DNA of 26,199 bases, taken from positions 1-26,199 of the forward strand of contig CAYQCE010000052.1 of NCBI GenBank assembly GCA_964415885.1, read 5' to 3'. Positions 21,830 through 26,199 of the stretch are shown here, in pieces. This DNA comes from CAYQCE01 sp964415885 (lineage in GTDB: Bacteria; Zixibacteria; MSB-5A5; JAABVY01; JAHJOQ01). The notes beneath the pieces are model-generated. The model did not search any database and had not been told where the DNA came from. It was given only the letters and a program-made list of their open reading frames with translations. Each line of letters opens with the position of its first letter. The first letter of the stretch is position 1. The translations under genes and the position numbers were made by a program.

Positions 21830-21835
21830 TGTCAG

Positions 21836-22456
21836 TCATTTCGTCGACATCGATCTCGATTCCTGATCTATCTCATTTCTGAGCTTCTCCGAGCATTTGG
21901 GGCAGATCCCGTGGCTGAATTCGGCGAGGTTCCTTTCGGTGATATAGTCCTCGACCTTAATCCAGTATTCGCTGTCATCCCGCACCATTCCACACCACGC
22001 ACACATAGGTAAAATGCTCTCGAGCTGGCGCACGTTGTCGAGAGCCGATTGGAGCTCCTCGATCTTTTTTTCGAGGTCGAGATGGAGATTCACAATTCGC
22101 CTGCCGGCTTCGATTCGATGTTTGAGTTCATCCTTGTCGAATGGTTTGCGAATATAGTCATCCGCGCCGGCTTCGAGCCCCGTACATATGTCTTCCGATC
22201 GGTCGAGCGCTGTGAGGAGAATGATATATCTGATACCCAGATCATCTCTGTCTCGCACTCTGCGGCAGATGTCGATGCCGTCTATTTGCGGCATCATCCA
22301 ATCGAGCAATGCCAGGTTCGGCGCATCCGGTTTGCTGATTGCGTGCCAGGCCTCCCGGCCGTCTTTGGTGACCAGAACCTCGTGACCCCAGTTCTCGAGA
22401 TTGCGCTCAATCAGCTTTCGAGAAACCGAGTCATCCTCAGCGATCAGAATTCTCAT
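21836..22456 (-). CDS. Response regulator with C-terminal coiled coil and Cys4 module
   Basis: A 206-residue protein. Residues 1-120 are a CheY-like receiver with acidic pocket E7/D8/D9, phosphoacceptor D52 (LLDWMMP), T82 and K104 (RKPF), all intact. A short coiled coil (about 122-147) links to a compact cysteine domain, LPMCAWCGMVRDD with C152 and C155, then FSHGICPKC with C185 and C188, likely binding zinc or another metal. This tail is a known add-on to signalling proteins in deltaproteobacteria and relatives. There is no DNA-binding domain, so the output is probably protein-protein. ATG 22456 overlaps the stop of the hybrid kinase (ATGA), making the two a co-translated pair. Confidence 0.93.
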   Translation of the reverse strand: MRILIAEDDSVSRKLIERNLENWGHEVLVTKDGREAWHAISKPDAPNLALLDWMMPQIDGIDICRRVRDRDDLGIRYIILLTALDRSEDICTGLEAGADDYIRKPFDKDELKHRIEAGRRIVNLHLDLEKKIEELQSALDNVRQLESILPMCAWCGMVRDDSEYWIKVEDYITERNLAEFSHGICPKCSEKLRNEIDQESRSMSTK

Positions 22457-25400
22457 GATGTCGTCCTCTCAGTCGTTTCGCCGGCGCTGACACTCCGTTT
22501 GAATCTGTCGAGTTCCAGTTTGAGTAGAGTCATCTCCGCTTTGAAATCGGGGTATTTTTGCTCAGCCAGTGCCATATTCCTGGTTCGGCCGGAATCCTCG
22601 AGGATTTGAGCGACAGCAGCTGCCGATTCCGCTCCGAAATTGCTCACCGATGATTTGGCGCGATGAGCAGCTCGCTCGAGCCCTGCCGTATCTTTGCGGT
22701 CGATCATATCTTTCACGGCTGAGAGAAGCGACTCGCTCTCGGCGACGAACAGATCAATGATCTCGAGAAGCAGATCTCGATCATTATCCACTCGTCTCAA
22801 TGCTTCCTCAATGTTGAAGCAGGGTCTGCTATCGGTATTCTCATGCTCCGTCGGCACTTGCGTTTCTCTCTTTGTTTCTGTTGATGCAGCAACTTCTGCG
22901 ATCAGTCGACGAAGCTCTTCCGGATCGATCGGCTTGCTGATATACTCGTCCATTCCCGCCGCAAGACATTTTTCGCGATCGCCTTGCATCGCGTGGGCAG
23001 TCATGGCTATGATCGGAGTGTGTCTTCCCGATGCCGATTCAGTTTCTCTGATCTTCCTGGTAGCCTCATAGCCCCCCATAATCGGCATCTGCACGTCCAT
23101 GAGTATAAGATCGAAGCCTCTGTCCTTCCAGAGATCCAGGACGCTCTCTCCATTGGAGACAACCGAGACCCTGTGTCCGCCCTTCTGGAGCAGTTTGAGT
23201 ACGAGGACCTGATTAACCAAATTATCCTCTGCGAGAAGGATGTTGAGACACTGAGGCACAGCCGGTGTCGGTGAATTGCTGTCTATAATCTGCGATGGGT
23301 GTTCGGTGCCCGAAGATTTAGCCGGTGACAGACAGGAGAGTATTGCAGATTTCAACGAGTGCTGTTTGATCGGTTTCGAGACAAACGCAGATACGGCGTA
23401 ATGTCCGCTGCGCACCAGCTCCGCTCTCTCCGTAATCGTAGTCATAACAATAATGGACCTGTCTCCAATGAGTCCAGCGTCTCCTAACTCGTTTTGAATC
23501 TCAATATCCGCGTTTCTCACAATCCTGTGATCGAGGAGCACCAGCGACACACCTCTTCCGGATCTGTTATCCTGTTCGAGGATCTCTGCCAATTCACGGC
23601 CATCGTGCACTGGGCTGACGGTGCAACCCCACTCTGAAAGCAGCTCTGTAAGAAAGTGAAGGCTCGTAGTATTGCCGTCGGCGACGACCACCTTCGTGCC
23701 CTCGAGTCCCGTTGTATCATCACTGGTAGATTCGCCTGCAATGCCCATTCGGACGGTTACGTGGAAAGCGGTGCCCGGACCTCCGATTATCGGGTTTTCG
23801 TGAACCGGACTCTCGAGCCAGATATCGCCGCCCATAATTTCGACCAGATTCCTGGTAATGGTCAGCCCGAGCCCGGTGCCGCCGTACACTCGTGTTGTAG
23901 AACCATCCGCCTGTGTGAAACTCTCGAAGATCGCGTTCTTGCGATTCTCCGGAATGCCGATACCCGTGTCGATCACGGTGATAAGAAACACTCCCATCGA
24001 TGGACGTATCTCGTCATAGTCCACCGCAAGACATATCTCGCCCGCATCAGTAAACTTCACGGCGTTCCCGAGAAGGTTGGTTACAATCTGACGAAGCCTG
24101 ATAGGATCGCTTGTAACCATCTTGGGCACCGTCGAAGCAAAATGCGTTAGCATCTCAATGTCTTTGCTTTGGGCCTTTAGGGCCAGGGGATCGACTGCGG
24201 TCTCTATCACTTTGCGGATGTCGAAGCTGATCGATTCGAGCTTCAAATGCCCGGCTTCGATTTTCGAATAGTCGAGGATGTCATTTATCACTGTAAGCAG
24301 GTCTGCAGCGGACGATTTCACGAGCTCGAGGTTGTCACGCTGTTCGTCGGTAAGTTCACTCTCCAGTGTAAGGTCCGTCATGCCAATTATGCCATTGATT
24401 GGCGTTCGGATTTCGTGGCTCATATTTGCGAGAAACTCGCCTTTGGCTTTGCTCGCACCTTCGGCCATTTCCCGTGCTTGATCAAGCTCATCCACGAGCT
24501 CAGACAGCTTGGCTGCATTATGCTCTTGAAACTCCTTCGCCATCGCGAGCTCCTCGGAGTATTTCTTCAAGGCTTCCTCGGTTTTCTTCAGATCGGTGAT
24601 GTCGACAAAGCTCTCGAGGATATGCTCTTCCCCGCCGTATTTGATTAGCGCCGCGGTCTTGAGCACAGGAACCTCCGAGCCGTCCCGACGCCTGAGTGTG
24701 CCTTCATCCGTAACGGAAATCAAACCGCTTCGCTTTAGCGGACATTCGCTTTCGGCAACATCGCATGCGAAATCCCTGCAGTCCATTCCTTTGAGATCTT
24801 CCCTGTCAGAGCCGCACATCTCTGAAATCACGGAGTTGGCGTCTATTACACGGTGGTTTTCCGGGTTGACGATCAGTATCCCGACGTTGACCGAATCGAG
24901 GATTGACTTGAACTTCTCCTGAGTGTCGTGCAGCGCGTTTTCTGCAACCTGGCGCTCGATTGCACTTCCGAGCATCTCAGTGAACATTCGGAGCATCGCC
25001 AGATCGATGTCGCGCCACTCCCCGGAACTCTCTACATCGTCGAGTCCGACAAAACCGTGTGTCTCACCGCCGACGATAACGGGTACAGCAAGCAGTGATT
25101 TGACCCCGAGAGTCTCGAGAAGCCTCCTCTCGCCTTGCGCTTCCACGGCATCGACGTCGGGAATATGCACCAATTCTCCCGATTCGAGTTTCTGCTGAAA
25201 CAGGGGGAAGTCCATTTTGTCCATGTTGTTGAAGAGGTGGGCGTGTTTCTTGACTCCGTCTGCACACCATTCATGTGTGTTATCAACGTGTCTGCGATCT
25301 TCTCTAAGCTGGAAGAAGTATGACCGACCGGCTCCCGTGAATTCGCCGATCTCCTTGAGTGACGCCTGTATTGCATCATCGAGCTGTTTGGATGATATGA

Positions 25401-26199
25401 ACCTCGACGAGATGTTGGTAACGGTGCTCTCGAATTCGAGGCGGTGTCTCAGTTCGTCCCGATTTCTATTTCTCTCGGTGACATCGACAATCACGCCGAC
25501 TATCCCGTGCGGTTCTCCGCTGTTCTTGCGAACGACAGCCTTGTGGAACTCCACATCACGAACCGATCCATCCTTCCTTACAACCTGAGACTCATAAACC
25601 TGTGCGCCTATGCTCTCTATAAGTTCCTGGTCCATTTTGCCGTAGATAGCGGCGTTTTTACTCGGCGAAATGTCTGCCGCAGTCCTGCCGATGATCTCAT
25701 CTCTGTCGAATTGGATGAACTTTTGGAACGCCTCGTTGCAGGCTCGGTAAACACCGTTGGAATCCTTGTAGAAGATGGGATTTGGAATAGCATCCATTAG
25801 AGTCGTCATGAATGTGAGTTGCCGCTCAAGACGTTCCTCGGCGGCTTTTTTCTCGGTGATGTCATCGAAGGAGACCGCGAAATAGCCCTCTCTCGGCGAG
25901 TAAACGTAATGAGAAAACCACTTCCCCAGTGGTTCGGCATAGAAGTCGACGCGATGCGCAATTTCAGACTTCAAACACTCAAGGCATTCTCTAAGCATCT
26001 GCGGAACAGGATCGTCCTGTTTCGGGAAGACTTCCGAAAACCTCTTGCCAAGCACTTCTCCTCGTTTGAGTCCGGTGAGTCTCTCAAAGGTCTCGTTGGC
26101 TTCAAGCAAGACCGCATCCACGGCCGCGCCCGAATCATCGTGGACTAGTCTCGCGTAAAGGTATCCGCTGATGATGTTATCAAGCAGTTCCGCGTAGTG
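22453..26199 (-). CDS. Hybrid sensor histidine kinase, PAS-PAS-GAF-PAS-HisKA-HATPase-REC-REC-HPt (5' end outside window)
   Basis: At least 1248 residues are present. The frame stays open past a GTG at 26121 to the window edge and those extra residues continue a PAS domain, so the true start lies to the right. Order, by nucleotide: PAS (26199 to about 25860), PAS (25850-25480), GAF (25430-24960), PAS (24930-24590), coiled coil, HisKA with MSHEIRTP (phospho-His codon 24417-24415), HATPase (about 24150-23750, with NAVKF and GTGLGL), receiver 1 (Asp codon 23532-23530), receiver 2 with MDVQMP (23250-22900), and an HPt domain whose AAHRAK histidine codon is 22665-22663. Receiver 1 has ADGN where an acidic pair is usual, so it may be weak. 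No transmembrane helix is visible, so a cytosolic sensor is likely, but the N-terminus is missing. Its partner regulator follows. Confidence 0.93.
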   Translation of the reverse strand, partial: HYAELLDNIISGYLYARLVHDDSGAAVDAVLLEANETFERLTGLKRGEVLGKRFSEVFPKQDDPVPQMLRECLECLKSEIAHRVDFYAEPLGKWFSHYVYSPREGYFAVSFDDITEKKAAEERLERQLTFMTTLMDAIPNPIFYKDSNGVYRACNEAFQKFIQFDRDEIIGRTAADISPSKNAAIYGKMDQELIESIGAQVYESQVVRKDGSVRDVEFHKAVVRKNSGEPHGIVGVIVDVTERNRNRDELRHRLEFESTVTNISSRFISSKQLDDAIQASLKEIGEFTGAGRSYFFQLREDRRHVDNTHEWCADGVKKHAHLFNNMDKMDFPLFQQKLESGELVHIPDVDAVEAQGERRLLETLGVKSLLAVPVIVGGETHGFVGLDDVESSGEWRDIDLAMLRMFTEMLGSAIERQVAENALHDTQEKFKSILDSVNVGILIVNPENHRVIDANSVISEMCGSDREDLKGMDCRDFACDVAESECPLKRSGLISVTDEGTLRRRDGSEVPVLKTAALIKYGGEEHILESFVDITDLKKTEEALKKYSEELAMAKEFQEHNAAKLSELVDELDQAREMAEGASKAKGEFLANMSHEIRTPINGIIGMTDLTLESELTDEQRDNLELVKSSAADLLTVINDILDYSKIEAGHLKLESISFDIRKVIETAVDPLALKAQSKDIEMLTHFASTVPKMVTSDPIRLRQIVTNLLGNAVKFTDAGEICLAVDYDEIRPSMGVFLITVIDTGIGIPENRKNAIFESFTQADGSTTRVYGGTGLGLTITRNLVEIMGGDIWLESPVHENPIIGGPGTAFHVTVRMGIAGESTSDDTTGLEGTKVVVADGNTTSLHFLTELLSEWGCTVSPVHDGRELAEILEQDNRSGRGVSLVLLDHRIVRNADIEIQNELGDAGLIGDRSIIVMTTITERAELVRSGHYAVSAFVSKPIKQHSLKSAILSCLSPAKSSGTEHPSQIIDSNSPTPAVPQCLNILLAEDNLVNQVLVLKLLQKGGHRVSVVSNGESVLDLWKDRGFDLILMDVQMPIMGGYEATRKIRETESASGRHTPIIAMTAHAMQGDREKCLAAGMDEYISKPIDPEELRRLIAEVAASTETKRETQVPTEHENTDSRPCFNIEEALRRVDNDRDLLLEIIDLFVAESESLLSAVKDMIDRKDTAGLERAAHRAKSSVSNFGAESAAAVAQILEDSGRTRNMALAEQKYPDFKAEMTLLKLELDRFKRSVSAGETTERTTS

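Noticed and set aside
26121..26199. GTG at 26121 as the start of the hybrid kinase
   Set aside because: The frame continues open to the edge and the extra residues fit a PAS domain, so the gene is simply cut by the window.

Overview
The window reads as chromosome from a Gram-negative, LPS-making environmental bacterium of moderate GC (mid-50s percent by eye). The evidence is LpxB, a PEP-CTERM surface protein, a predicted secreted lipoprotein, a PqqD/M50/HlyD-type envelope protein and a large hybrid histidine kinase whose partner regulator ends in a Cys4 module. Gene content would suit an FCB-group or deltaproteobacterial-like lineage, but I cannot assign a phylum. No rRNA, tRNA, CRISPR array, insertion sequence or phage gene was recognised. 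Almost all of the window is intact, tightly packed coding sequence.

Layout. (1) 1-431: no convincing gene; a short direct repeat and, at 363-376, a good sigma-54-type promoter for the PEP-CTERM protein gene (432-1103), which ends in a clear rho-independent terminator. (2) 1185-3957, minus strand: a ferritin-like diiron protein, then lpxB translationally coupled to an upstream Gfo/Idh/MocA oxidoreductase with its own good promoter. (3) 4114-12127, plus strand: TetR regulator, MFS transporter, threonine-synthase-like PLP enzyme, DUF1611 (DgcN-like) protein, a PP-loop ATPase fused to a creatininase-family amidohydrolase, and an enolase-superfamily dipeptide-epimerase/DgcA-like racemase. The last four genes are separated by only 0-12 nt. 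Palindromes built from the same ATGAC/GTCAT half-site lie in front of both tetR and the MFS gene. (4) 12137-15264, minus strand: a DUF192 membrane-anchored protein behind a PEP-synthase-like protein without the usual C-terminal barrel. (5) 15446-17488, plus strand: an NHLRC2-like thioredoxin/NHL-propeller lipoprotein. (6) 17751-21829: a CLC channel/transporter with CBS domains, apparently on a leaderless mRNA, followed 2 nt later by a PqqD-M50-HlyD membrane protein. (7) 21836-26199, minus strand: a response regulator overlapping by 4 nt a PAS/GAF hybrid kinase that runs off the right edge.

The part most likely to be a new system is region 3. DUF1611 plus an Ala/Glu-epimerase-like racemase is the pair known as DgcN (D-Glu N-acetyltransferase) and DgcA (N-acetyl-Glu racemase). 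Here the pair is embedded with a PLP beta/gamma-replacement-type enzyme, an ATP-pyrophosphatase-amidohydrolase fusion, a transporter and a local repressor. That looks like a dedicated pathway making, modifying or exporting (or importing and degrading) a glutamate-like, possibly D-configured amino acid or small peptide. The product is unknown; the pathway idea is inference from domain content and operon structure.
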